64,000 bases of DNA, taken from the NCBI GenBank assembly GCA_936440205.1, contig OW387133.1, positions 45,968,374-46,032,373 on the forward strand, read 5' to 3'. Below are positions 12,201 through 22,076 of this stretch, piece by piece (positions within the stretch are counted from its first letter, which is position 1; each line of letters starts with the position of its first letter). The notes under the pieces are model-generated. The model searched no databases. It saw nothing but the letters and a program-made list of their open reading frames with translations, and was not told the origin of the DNA. Made by a program: the position numbers and the translations under genes. The DNA is from Lepidonotus clava (lineage: Eukaryota; Annelida; Polychaeta; Phyllodocida; Polynoidae).

Positions 12201-15200
12201 ATGTCATAAGAATATTCTGTTTCCCCCTCTAGGACACCAAATGAAATGAAATGAAATGAAATGGGTACAAAAGTGGACCTAAATCTGTTATTGGGTACGA
12301 AAGCCCGAAAAATGGTAGTCACCGGAAATGACATCACAGGGTGTCACGTGATTAAAGTGATCAATCAGAGTTAACTTGTAACCTATAAAAAGGGGCATTA
12401 TGGCCCGGAATAACCAGTTCCTTCTTGGTACTCCTTGTGTTCACTTGCCTCTTTGAGATGCCCCGCCTGCCAGTTAGCCCGAGCTCGAGACCTCCACCAG
12501 TAGAAGCTAATAGTCCAGTAAAGTCTAATTAGGGATGTCGAATTAATAAGACGCTAAGTGTCTAGTCCGAATGCCTGAAGATGGCCCAAATGCCCGAAAC
12601 GGCCTGAGACCTCATTATAGCCCGAAAGACCGGCATGGTACGGAAGGCCGAAATAGTAAGCGGCCGGCCTGGAATGATAGGAACGAAGGTGCAGCCTGCT
12701 TGGCCCTATGCTACCACCCTCTGATTGTGAGCGACCCGACTTCCTAGCCCATCGGACTGGCTAGCGAGTAGTTGTATGAGCCCAGCCTGGGCCCGAGACT
12801 GCCCGACCCGACCAACAGGGCCCTCCCCCACCTCTTTACTTTCTTCCCTGCCTGGACCTGGAGACCCAAGCCCCGACCACCCCAAACATGCCCTTCCCCG
12901 CACTTTCCACTGCATAGGACGGAAACCCCGACACACACCCTTCCCAAGAGCTTCACTGAACAGCCCATCCATTCACCTTCGTGCACAAGGCACGACTCTT
13001 GGTCTTACAGAAACAGGTCTCCTGCCTGAACTTACAATGGGCCCGAGACCAAGAAACACTGACACTCCCTTCACCGCGGAGCCCGGAAACCCCGACTACC
13101 CGAAGAATATCACACCTTCATGTCTTCAAATTTACACAACTTTTTTTTCTAATGAGAATATTTACATAATTCTTTCAGTATTGGAATCCCCAAGACATTT
13201 TCCTTATTCAATATTGTAGGCCATAAGAGGATGTCACGACTTGAAATCATGATTTGAGTTACCTCTCCACTTCTCCACCAGAGGGCTCATCATATGCACA
13301 AAAATATTTGGGAAAACAGTGTTTTCTGACCAGAAAACACTGTTTCCCCACCGGAAAACAATGTTTTTGGGAAAACCCTGTTTTCCCATGGGAATCAGAG
13401 TTATTTTGGGAAAACAGGTTTTTCCCCTGGAAAACATTGTTTTCCGGTCGGAAAACCCTGTTTTCCCAAAATAACTCTGATTCCGACCGGAAAACATTGT
13501 TTTCCGGGGGGAAACACTGTTTTCCGGGGGGAAACACTGTTTTCCGGTGGCAGAACATTGTTTTCCGGTCGGAAAACATTGTTTTCCCAATTTTACCCAT
13601 TTGGCTTGCCATATACGCCTGCGCAAGCATGGAAGGGTACATTTGATTAAAACCTCTACTTCCTGCATGATAGGACAGTAAACAATCACGTCATTAAATG
13701 GGCTAATGTTAACTTTGCCTCGCTGATTCAATAACGCCGGGTTGGCCATATGCACATATAAGCCAGGTTTGCACAGGCCTTACTGGCGCTGCCTTCAGTG
13801 GGCCTATACAAGGGGACCGCTCCATTCAGAAGCCACTAACGGTTGACAATTCCCGGAAAGCCATCAATACATCCCCGACGTACGGCCCTCTACACAGGGT
13901 TTCTGAGTCCATTTTCGGCCGCGGTTTTCAATAGATCCTCACCGTACGCCCCAAGTGGATGCCTATCTCCGGGGTTGGCCTGTGCCCCGTCTATCCGGGC
14001 ACAAAGCCTACCGTATTACCCTCCCCTCTCCCCTCCCTCTACTCCCTTTGCCCCCTCGTCCCCTCCCGGCCGCCCTCAGGCCCAGCAATTTGGGCGCGGC
14101 CCAGCCCGGCCCTGAACTCAGTAATCACGGCGCGCCGATTGCCAGCAGACCAGAATAATGCCCATCTGGGCCAGAACAATGCACCCTAATGAAAAAGGCT
14201 ACCGTGATAAGCGACTCAATCAGACAGCGCTGTTTGCCCATCCTTTATCGGGCGGCGGGCGGCGACTTGTGATCCCGGCCCGCCGCCCGCCTCCCCCGCC
14301 CGACGGACGGCACGGCGCCCGCGTTTTCATCACCACCAGCCCGTATTGTGGGCCTTTCACTTCTCTTCTTTTTTTACCCCAGTCCTGATTAATCTGGTTG
14401 TGCTCTGAATAGGGGCCGCTCTGCCTTAGTTAACCTACAGGAGTGCCGGCCTTTGTGGCGCTAACTGGGTTTTCCCGGCTCTAACAAGCGCTCTATCCAA
14501 GTGCTGTGGTTTGAGACAAAACAGTGGTGAACTGTAGTGTCAATGTTTGGGAAAAAGAGTTACTGATAATGCAACTCTTCATTAATCTTAATCAGCCAAA
14601 ATAGACGATGCACTCATTTACAAAGCTAACTTGACGGTAACGTTTAAGCTCGCACTAGACACGTCTACCAGGTTTTACGGTATGTTTTGTCAGTCGGATG
14701 TTGTTTAGCTTGTGAATTCTACCTCAGCTTCCGCTTCATCTGTTCCGGTCTAATCAGAGGCCGTGTCCCCGCCGTACCCCGCGGTCAGCACGGCCCCGGC
14801 CGGAGGGGCCAGTCCGCCCCCACGACCTAATAAGGAATGACCAATGACTGGCCTCTATTACCCAAACAGTTTACTTCTACCCTGTTGCTTTACCCTTATC
14901 TTGGTAACTACGCTGTATGTTTATCTTTACGCTCTGCATGTTTAACTATTGCATGTTCGGATGGACATACAAAGGCCAATTGGTAAAAGCCGTATTTCAG
15001 AAATTGCGTTCGTTAACTATCAGCAGTGGATCAGTTATTGAGGAATGGAAGTGTGGGGGGCGGGGGTAGGTTTCAGCATGAGCTTTTAGTTCAATTACTA
15101 ATCAATTTTAGAATCCTCCATGGGCACATTCTCCCTCGATAGGTGTATTTGGGCCATTTTGACATGTTGATAAAACCTTTTCGCTCTCACCAAAGAAGGG

Positions 15201-16943
15201 TTAATCTCTTGAGTGGAATAAATGTGGACAAGCAGCAGGATTTTCACTGTTTTCGTGACTAGCCAAATGATCAGCGACTGTTATTGCAGCCGACATGCTC
15301 ATCAATCTCTGATCACACGTCACACCGAGCTGCTCCCCAACTGCTCCCCGCGTGCCCCCTTTTTAGACCGGACGGCAGGCACTTAAATAGATCGGTGCCT
15401 GTCGTGCGCCGATAAAACAATAAAGCAGGATCCTTATGCATCACTTCCCTCTGTGTTTTATCTGTGTTTTTGGTAGGATATTGCGTGACAATTTGCGCTT
15501 ACACGGTCGGGCGCATCTTACTCTGCCTATGTTAAAGACGGGTCCCCACAGAACGACAAAAGTGAAAACCGATATTACCCCTTTCCAACCACAGCGCCCA
15601 AAACCATCGAAAAATGCTTCGGTAGTTGAGGGCGGAAAGGGTTAAGGCGGGTTGCCACAGAACGAGAAACATGAAAACAAGTATATTAACCCTCTCCAAA
15701 AACAGCAACCAACACCACCTTAAAAGCTCTGGCCATCGAGGATTGAAAGGGACAACCGCGTTTTACATTGAAAAGCCAACGGCGGTCATGGTTTGTCGTT
15801 ACGTGGAAGCCTGCAAGCTGGGTCCCGACTAAGCCCCAAAATGCCCGTCGAACCCACTTTTGTTGGTCTTATCTTTCCATCCTTGGCCACAGAAGTTGAA
15901 CTGTCAGAAGCACTGGTCCCCGAGGATGGAAGGGTTAAATGGGACAACCTATTCAGCGATTGAAATAAGTTCTGGTCTTTTTAATCAGCTCTAATCGCTT
16001 AGTTCTGAATGTTTTCGACCCAAAATGGTGTTTCCATTGAGTGATTCGACCAAAAATATCCGACAATATTGATATTGGTCGCTACTGATTTGTAATTCAA
16101 CCAGAATTTAAATCGCATGGTTCAATGGGTACCCCCCTTTATAACACTGAGGCCGATGATAAGCCTGGTTTGTCGTTCTGTTGGGAAAACCCCACTTCGG
16201 GTCGTACCGCCGACTTCGGTCTCTCTGGCAGTTTTTAAATTCGCAAGGACATCACCAATCATGGTTCTTCTGTCACGTATGGGTTGTTTTACTATAGTTA
16301 ATTAAAATGGTGTAAAGTCGAAATACCTGATCTCCACGAGAACATTTTAATAATTATACTTAAAGAGAGGGGCCATTGAATATAGATTTGATAAAGTAGA
16401 TTAAATCTCACTGGCCCCTCCCTTTAAATGAATTATCATAACACAATATGATATACTTATTTGACTGAGTATGTAAGAATTATGGACGAATATAGAAATA
16501 GTAAATTGCTTTTAGAAAACTAGCATGTACGAGAGCTTGGCCCTTTCTAACTGATCTCACGGTCATATACCAATACAAATTTGATTGAAGGAATCGATAT
16601 TATATTGCGCTTGTATGCACAAGTATAAAACGCTTGTATCTATATGCTAACCCCTTCCCTAGTCCTCGTTACAGGAATCAGATATGTATTCGCCTGTGAA
16701 AAGTAATCTTTTGTCCCTAAAATATATCAACGTTATTCTACTGAAATGAAATAGGTAGTACTTACTGGTCAAGTAATGTGGGGGCATGGTGCACCACTGG
16801 TTGTTCCTTAGGACAGCAGACCCTGTGGGTGTCGGTACCACAACAGTACTTGCGGCCGGGCCCGCCCCACTGTGGGCAGTAGAAACCATTGTTCCACTGG
16901 CCATGCTCGTCCACGTACCCACGGCAATACTCCACCCCTGAAG
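6233..16943 (-). CDS. Shisa family membrane protein (5' exon missing)
   Basis: Four minus-strand exons join in frame: 16943-16766, 11488-11340, 8392-8297 and 7113-6233 (434 codons including stop, plus a split codon). Exon 1 has the Shisa cysteine-rich ectodomain (CRGYVDEHGQWNNGFYC, KYCCGT, RVCC). Exon 2 holds one membrane helix (PLILGLAIGALVVIVAFI) followed by CYFCRGC and a basic stop-transfer RRRKR. Exons 3 and 4 encode a Pro-rich tail with a PPPY motif (DDPPPYPG), a serine run and an acidic stretch near the C-terminus (EEVDEEDEGEEEG). Known of the family: type I proteins that affect trafficking or signalling of receptors; PPxY binds WW-domain ligases. Splice phases agree at every junction. 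The signal-peptide exon should lie above 16943 and was not found. No C-terminal PDZ ligand of the Shisa6-9 kind is visible. Confidence 0.88.
7114..8296 (-). other. Shisa last intron
   Basis: AT-rich intron between the PPxY exon and the preceding 96-bp exon. Clean donor (gtacgg) and acceptor (gtcag). No repeat or embedded ORF recognised. Confidence 0.6.
8915..9171. repeat. 10-bp minisatellite, unit CCTGCTCGGC
   Basis: More than 20 imperfect units of CCTGCTCGGC or close variants (ctcagcc, cccggcc, tttacc) sit in the intron before the 96-bp Shisa exon. The open reading frame across it is a by-product of the repeat and is not a gene. Confidence 0.85.
9690..10050. other. GC-rich island in Shisa intron
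   Basis: A sharp GC-rich patch in an AT-rich intron. Open frames exist on both strands, but none shows a domain, a splice pattern or a residue composition like a real protein. It is a candidate cis-regulatory element, by inference only. Confidence 0.35.
10264..10330 (+). other. Possible degenerate tRNA-like / SINE head
   Basis: Contains a box A-like run (TGGTGTAGTGGGTTGAG) that resembles the head of the SINE at 38522, followed by a weak box B-like stretch (GTGGACGAACCC). Only these short motifs support it. Confidence 0.3.
10331..11339 (-). other. Remainder of the Shisa intron, no feature seen
   Basis: Mostly AT-rich intron sequence with a small G-rich patch at about 10620-10690. No exon or repeat boundary could be defined. 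Confidence 0.5.
12044..12107. repeat. About 31-bp tandem duplication
   Basis: The segment ttagtcagtttgctactta with its continuation ctaagatggca occurs twice in a row, inside the centre of the foldback element. Confidence 0.85.
12239..12264. repeat. (AAATG)n microsatellite
   Basis: Five consecutive AAATG units within the foldback element. Confidence 0.8.
13108..13232. repeat. Dispersed 120-bp repeat, copy 1
   Basis: Matches 50271-50392 along its length (shared GAATATTTACATAATTCTTT, then CCTTATTCAATATT and GGCCATAAGAG). It lies just inside the right arm of the foldback element and may be part of that element's interior. Confidence 0.7.
13960..14340. other. GC-rich island in Shisa intron
   Basis: GC-rich patch with C-rich runs and no recognisable exon. 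Several frames are open only because stop codons are rare in such composition. Confidence 0.35.
14400..15520 (-). other. Intron sequence, nothing recognised
   Basis: Mixed-composition intron of the Shisa gene. No exon, TIR pair or tandem array could be supported. Confidence 0.5.
15530..15935. repeat. Diverged tandem repeat, unit about 116 bp
   Basis: The blocks at about 15530-15645 and 15646-15755 share CCACAGAACGA, GAAAAC, an ACCCY-TYCCAA tract and GAGG-GRAAGGG in the same order. A partial third unit (CCGAGGATGGAAGGGTTAAA) ends near 15935. Substantial divergence indicates an old array. Confidence 0.6.
16348..16440. repeat. Short foldback hairpin
   Basis: Imperfect inverted arms around TTAAAGAGAGGGGCCA (16360-16375) and TGGCCCCTCCCTTTAA (16412-16427), separated by 36 bp, close to the ectodomain exon of the Shisa gene. 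It could be a tiny MITE remnant. Confidence 0.6.
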
Positions 16944-17798
16944 CTGGAAAATAGGGAGATGTAGAAAATATGTGTAACAATACCTGTTGTTTTATATTTG
17001 GACACTTTACTTTTGTTGTTATTCAAAGACTTCTCTAATACACTCTTTGACTATCAAATAATACATTTTGGATACCAGCTATCCCAAACCATCTCCATCC
17101 CTCCACAGTCAACTGTAAGCAAGGTCGTTTATACTATAGACAGTATGATTATGTACACCATAAGCATCAAAGTAATCTTTTCATATACTACTTGAACAGC
17201 CCTCACTTTTTTTATACTACTCATATTGATAATCTGAAGAGTGAAACTAAAGACACAGAGAGGTATCTCAGATATTAAGGTCCCTGTCTGCTGATATCAC
17301 CGATATCAATGTAAATCACTTAAAACTCGTGCATAGTGCCTCATCTCTTTACAAATTTATGGGGCCTACCTCAGCTGGAATCATCACTTTCCCTTGACCC
17401 CTCACCCCCTGCCCAAAGAATGCTCTCATTCAATAACAGTCCAAACTAACAATGTCAAGGCTGCTGAATTAATAGGGATTTTATTGTTGCTCCAATAATG
17501 AGGGGTTTTGAATATCAGACCTTTTCCAAGCGCATTGAAGTTATCTGGTCAGTTGTCAGCCCCACAATTACAATATAATCTAGAGTTGTTTCCAATTGAA
17601 ACTCAGCTCATTTGGCATGTGGGAAGTTGCCTATTTGCCTACGATCGGAATTGCACTTGCACATGGGAGTAGTTTCTAGCCTAAAGGCATGTATTGTAGT
17701 AAACCTGAAAACGTGACCTGAACTGGTCAGTGAACCTATCCACTCTTGACCATTACCGTCAGTGGTTGTGCCATTACAGGTCGTATCATCACCTTTCC
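16944..17798. other. Upstream of the known Shisa exons, nothing recognised
   Basis: AT-rich sequence, presumably the long 5' intron of the Shisa gene. No minus-strand exon with a signal peptide and the required phase-1 donor was found. Confidence 0.4.
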
Positions 17799-18325
17799 TG
17801 TTACTGTACTGGCGTGGTTGTCAGTCCACTGCGTAATCTTTAGCTAGCTTATAAGCAAGTAACACTCAGGGCTAAGAGTGACTCTCTGCTGGGGATGGAG
17901 AACGCAGAGGCTAGTTCATATGTGTGGTAAAATAGAGGCATAAGCACTGGTGGCTTTGGAGTGTTATGTGAAAGCAGATAGGTGAATCCTCATTCAGCAA
18001 ACGGCACCTTGATCATAGGTTACTATCGGGTGCATGAGAGAGTGGGGACAAGCTGGTGGAAGTCTAAGGGCATTGGTTGTGTGGGTTGAGGGGACAGACT
18101 CTTTGGACTGATAGTTGTCAACGGGAGCACAGTGAGGTATATCACATGTTTGGATTTAATTAACATTATCCTTTCATTCGAGTCTTCTGTCACCTCTCAA
18201 TGAGGAGATGACCTGCAGCCGAGACAGGAAGGAAGACTGCGATATATACAAGCTAGCATACTGGAATAACCAATACAGAATAATGATAGCTGGCAATCCA
18301 ATGGATAAGCTTAAAGTAAAACCCT
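17799..18325. mobile_element. Old LTR-like repeat, copy 1
   Basis: It shares ordered blocks with 23369-23911, including GGGCTAAGAGTG, TTGTCAAYRGGAG, GATGACCTGCAGC and a retained GTTTGGA segment. The left end begins TGTTAC and the right end of the other copy finishes GTAACA, the short inverted ends usual for LTRs. No internal coding region is attached, so it would be a solo LTR. It looks broken and old; the family is unassigned. Confidence 0.4.
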
Positions 18326-18363
18326 ATAGTTTATTACAGGTCATATGATCACACACACACCCC

Positions 18364-18742
18364 CTCCTCGTTACGGGCCGCCTTGTCTTCATTACGGGCT
18401 GTATTATCGCCCTCCCTGTTATGGGCAATATTATCGCCCTCCCTGTTATGGGCAATATTATCGCCCTCCCTGTTATGGGCTGTATTATTGCCCTCCCTGT
18501 TATGGGCTGTATTATTGCCCTCCCTGTTATGGGCTGTATTATTGCCCTCCCTGTTATGGGCTGTATTATTGCCCTCCCTGTTATGGGCTGTATTATTGCC
18601 CTCCCTGTTATGGGCCGTATTATTTCCCTCCCTATTATGGGCTGTATTATTGCCCTCCCTGTTATGGGCCGTATTATTGCCCTCCGCCTTACGGGGTGTA
18701 TTATCGTCCTCCCTGTTACGGGCAGTATTATCGCCTTCCTAG
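18364..18742. repeat. 27-bp minisatellite (about 14 units)
   Basis: Tandem units of TGTTATGGGCTGTATTATTG plus CCCTCCC. Because 27 is divisible by 3 and the unit lacks stops, all three forward frames stay open, giving 9-residue repeats such as MGCIIALPV and YGLYYCPPC. No upstream exon, signal or conserved start supports translation. The central units are nearly identical and the edges more diverged. Confidence 0.9.
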
Positions 18743-19216
18743 TCTGGCGGTGGTGTTATCGGCCTGTCCGCCGACCCCCTTATCGCCCATCCAGCCGGCC
18801 CATCAGCGTTTTTGTAATCTCTGCGCTCTGATCCATACGGCAGCAGATCAAAGCGGATCTGACGCGCAGTAAGTGGCATCTTTATGAAATATCGACAGAT
18901 TGTGACGCATCAATGCGCCCTAACAGGGTCTGTGAATGCGCCGCTCCACCTTCAAAGGACGCTGCCGACAGCCCAGCAGGCCAGAAGCCTGACCCCTGTC
19001 CACCACTGCAGGAACGACCCACGTCCTGCAGGTTACGGATTATCAACATGGAGCCCTACAGAATCTCCTTCGACCTCCCGAATTTCGCTCCTCCTTTGTT
19101 ATCGCCTTCTTATGCACACTAAATATCAAACCCTACAGCACAAAAAGCCTTAGTCTAAAGGGGGGCGAGGTAAGGGAATTCGGCTCAACTTAAGAGTTCC
19201 AAAGTTAGCTATCTTA

Positions 19217-20719
19217 AGGCGGGTTTACACAGGCCGTCAACGGGTCCTTACGAAAATTCACTTACGTTAACCTAAAGCCTGTCGCACACTGCACGATTAG
19301 GAACACCGATCAGGTACAGATGAGGTACATGTGTACCTTATCTGGGACAAACCTTACGATGTTCTTGGTCTGGGATGAGGAACCAGTGTGCGACTGTAAA
19401 AGACTGGGAACATAGCGATTGGGAACATGAGTCCAAATCGATGATCACAATTTTTAAGGATTAGGAACAATTTTATCTTCGACAAATAATTGAGCATGCA
19501 CAATTTTGGGAGGGGTTTTGTCTCAGATTAGGGAATATTTTGTTATGTAATGAGTAGGTACCCAGGACTAAGCTGTGTACATACAAATACCTATCATTTA
19601 TATTCTATAGTCTTACATGAATTTACAGCTTCCTAGATATATTATGGGCATGATACAAGCCACATTCCCCCTAATTGATGTATAGGAATTGCTACCATGA
19701 AATAAGACATTAAATCTACATTGAATTCGCTTGTTATATAATTGTATTGTTCCCTCTATCAGTCTAGATACTGTTTAATCATTAAATGCTGTACATTATA
19801 GGGTTAAATGCAGCTGGTCCTCATTTATAATTTATGCCTATTACTGCTATCGATTATCAATATTACAATTTCCATTTATAACAGAAGGACCACAAGTATA
19901 AGGAATTAAAAAAAAGGAATTTAAATCATAAGAATAAAGTAAAATATATTGTTGATAAGTGATGAATAACAAATTCCAATTCTAATTGTAATTTGTGTGT
20001 GCGACCAAAGAATTACAAATTCCTAAGACTAGGAACATTGTTCATTAAAGATTAGGAACATCTTTACCAGTTCTGTCCCCCCAGCCCCGAAGATAAAACA
20101 TGCCGACAAAGTACAACCCATGTTCCTAATCTTAACGTTCCTAGTCGTGCAGTGTGCGACAGGCATTAGGTTAATGGGAAAATCGGGAAGAATAATTATG
20201 CATTTAAATATCTTTTTAAGGCTATCGGTAGGAATTATCCTAAGGTTTTTTGTTCTAAGGGTTTATACAGCCCGACAATATCCTTAAGATAATAAAACCA
20301 TCGTCCTTGACAAAAGGCCTACGATAAAGAAAGTATCTAATAGATTTGTATAAGAATATGACTATTGACATAAGACAGGGGGGTTTACACAGGCCGATAG
20401 TAGCTCTTAGGACAAATAATGTGATTGTCGTATGTCCAATTTCATTGTCGTAAGGGCATTATCCTAAGGATTTTCACCAAAATTTCAAACACGTCTGAAA
20501 TTCTCATTATCTTAAGGAATTATTCCCAATAAATCATCGTAAGGGCTACGACAGCCTTAAGACAATCATTTCCCTACGATGAAATGGGTTTACACAGGCC
20601 GTTAACGTCGTCGGGATTATCGTAAGGCTATCGGAATTGTCGTAAGGCTATCGGGATTGTCGAAAGGCTTACGATGGTCACCTATCGTAAGGATTTTGAC
20701 GGCCTGTGTAAACCCCCCT
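19217..20719. mobile_element. Harbinger-like MITE, interrupted by a nested element
   Basis: TIRs of about 40 bp start AGGCGGGTTTACACAGGCCG at 19217; the right end at 20719 is the complement of AGGGGGGTTTACACAGGCCG. Both ends are flanked by TTA (19214-19216 and 20720-20722), which fits the 3-bp TWA duplication of PIF/Harbinger. Without the nested piggyBac-like insert the element is about 600 bp and non-coding. The end motif recurs inside near 20255, 20383 and 20586, and a 20-bp unit (CGTAAGGCTATCGGRATTGT) is repeated at 20622-20665. Confidence 0.7.
19271..20170. mobile_element. piggyBac-like non-autonomous element, nested
   Basis: A 900-bp AT-rich element with TIRs of about 34 bp (CCTAAAGCCTGTCGCACACT at 19271; complement ending at 20170 with one early mismatch). 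It is flanked on both sides by TTAA (19267-19270 and 20171-20174), the hallmark piggyBac target. No transposase ORF. It interrupts the Harbinger-like MITE around it. Confidence 0.78.
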
Positions 20720-20722
20720 TTA

Positions 20723-21930
20723 GCCCCCTATCTAGTTTCGGATCTGCTAATGTTCACGTGACCGCCTGGTTGGAGACATCAGAGATGGCGGGGATCAAAG
20801 AATCCATTTTGGAAGAGGTTAAAGCATTAAAGATTGACATGTAATTAACAGCACTTTGCAAAACATATGGAATTCTAAATTAGTTCCGTTAATAGGGACA
20901 AAAATATCGTCTCTTTATAAGACCAGGTGCTGCTTACCCTTACTGAAAGGGCCATAAAATTAATTAAGAAAACCTCTAGAATGTAATAACATGTAGATAG
21001 CAAGAAGAGAACAATCTGAGATTAGGCATGTAAAAGACGTTGCTGAAGGCAGCGGTAGGTGTTGACCGGCGGGTCAGTCTGTTCAAAAAGGCCGAACTCA
21101 GCATTCTGGGTCTGTGCCTTACTACATAGTGATCAGAAGCAAAAGGCCATCCCAAACGAACTTCTATCGGGAGTGAGCCAGCATGGGATGGCTTACCCGC
21201 GCCACAGGTGTGACGCGGTCGTTGCGCCTACTAAATTAATTGTATAGGCGGCCATTTTTTAAGAGTCATTTGAGCCATTTATATGTTTACTTTCTATCAC
21301 CTTAAGTCTATGTACATAACAAGAAAGGTAAAGTCCTTGAAGATTGGGATCACATTCTCCCAAATTGATTCCTCTATGGTTGGGGGACCTGGGGAGGGAC
21401 CCTCAGAACCCATCGTGCACACATAGATCATCGTCACCGGACAATTTGATAATCTACCCGAAGAGGACCCAGTGTATTTAAACCTATATTGGGTGAAACC
21501 TATGGATGCAGAGGCCCACAGAACCAACTGCCACCTATTGCTGTACAACTTTGGGATGACTGGGGATATTCTTGTAGCGCATATTTTAGTACAACTTTAA
21601 TCCAAATCATTAGCGTAAGAGCACTAGATGACCCCTAGAGTTTTTGACTAGAATGGTTTGGTGTTGGCGGTAATTACTCCAATTCACTTAATTAAAGACT
21701 TAATCACAGGATAAGTGCATCGCTAATGTTAGCGTGACCAACTCTCTGAGCTTTAGCAAGTTTGAGACTCACCAAATAGTATACCATATCACCGTTTTTA
21801 CCATCGTCTCGATAATTATCGGAAGGTCACGTGCAATATGAAATAGTTTTGATTCAATAAACAAGAAATAGAAAAAGGATGATATTTAAGGACTGCCTCG
21901 ATCCCCCCTACCACCGTGGGTTTTTGGTCA
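20723..21930. other. Intergenic/intronic stretch, nothing recognised
   Basis: AT-rich sequence with no supported exon or repeat. Confidence 0.45.
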
Positions 21931-21934
21931 CCTG

Positions 21935-22076
21935 TCACCCCTTTAGATGCAGAGGAGAGGGTGCGGGTTTGGTCATCTGTCGGCCTATACATAGTGGAGG
22001 AGAGGTTGTAGATTTGGGTCATCTGTCAGCCCTATACATAGAGGAGGAGAGGGTGTATGTTTTGATCATACGTCAG
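21935..22076. repeat. About 48-bp tandem repeat, 3 units
   Basis: Three diverged units, each with GAGGAGAGG, TTTGGTCATCTGTC (or variant) and CCTATACATAG. The resulting open frame is short and not gene-like. Confidence 0.7.

Larger units (their letters stand above)
11699..13613. mobile_element. Foldback-type transposon with hairpin-block arms
   Basis: The outer ends are inverted repeats of about 52 bp with one mismatch (TATGGCAAGCCAAATGGGTA at 11699, complement ending at 13613). Both ends are flanked by TACGCC (11693-11698 and 13614-13619), a likely 6-bp target duplication. The two arms (to about 11960, and from about 13300) consist of short palindromes of the type GGAAAACANTGTTTTCC with spacers such as GACC, plus a longer spacer (CCCATGGGAATCAAAGTTAT) used in both orientations. 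The centre (12000-13290) has no coding gene. It resembles Foldback elements in build, but I cannot name its superfamily. Alternatively these could be two separate inverted copies of a 300-bp element; the matching hexamers at the outer ends argue for one unit. It lies in a Shisa intron. Confidence 0.65.

Noticed and set aside
12360-12480. TATAAAAAGGGG promoter-like stretch, possibly an LTR or pol II promoter
   Set aside because: No matching end repeats or downstream gene; it lies in the centre of the foldback element and cannot be classified.
18361-18742. CRISPR-like array
   Set aside because: Direct tandem units without unique spacers, in animal nuclear DNA; it is a minisatellite.
18345-18872. 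175-aa Tyr/Cys/Pro-rich ORF resembling a secreted repeat protein
   Set aside because: Generated by the 27-bp minisatellite; the other two forward frames are equally open.
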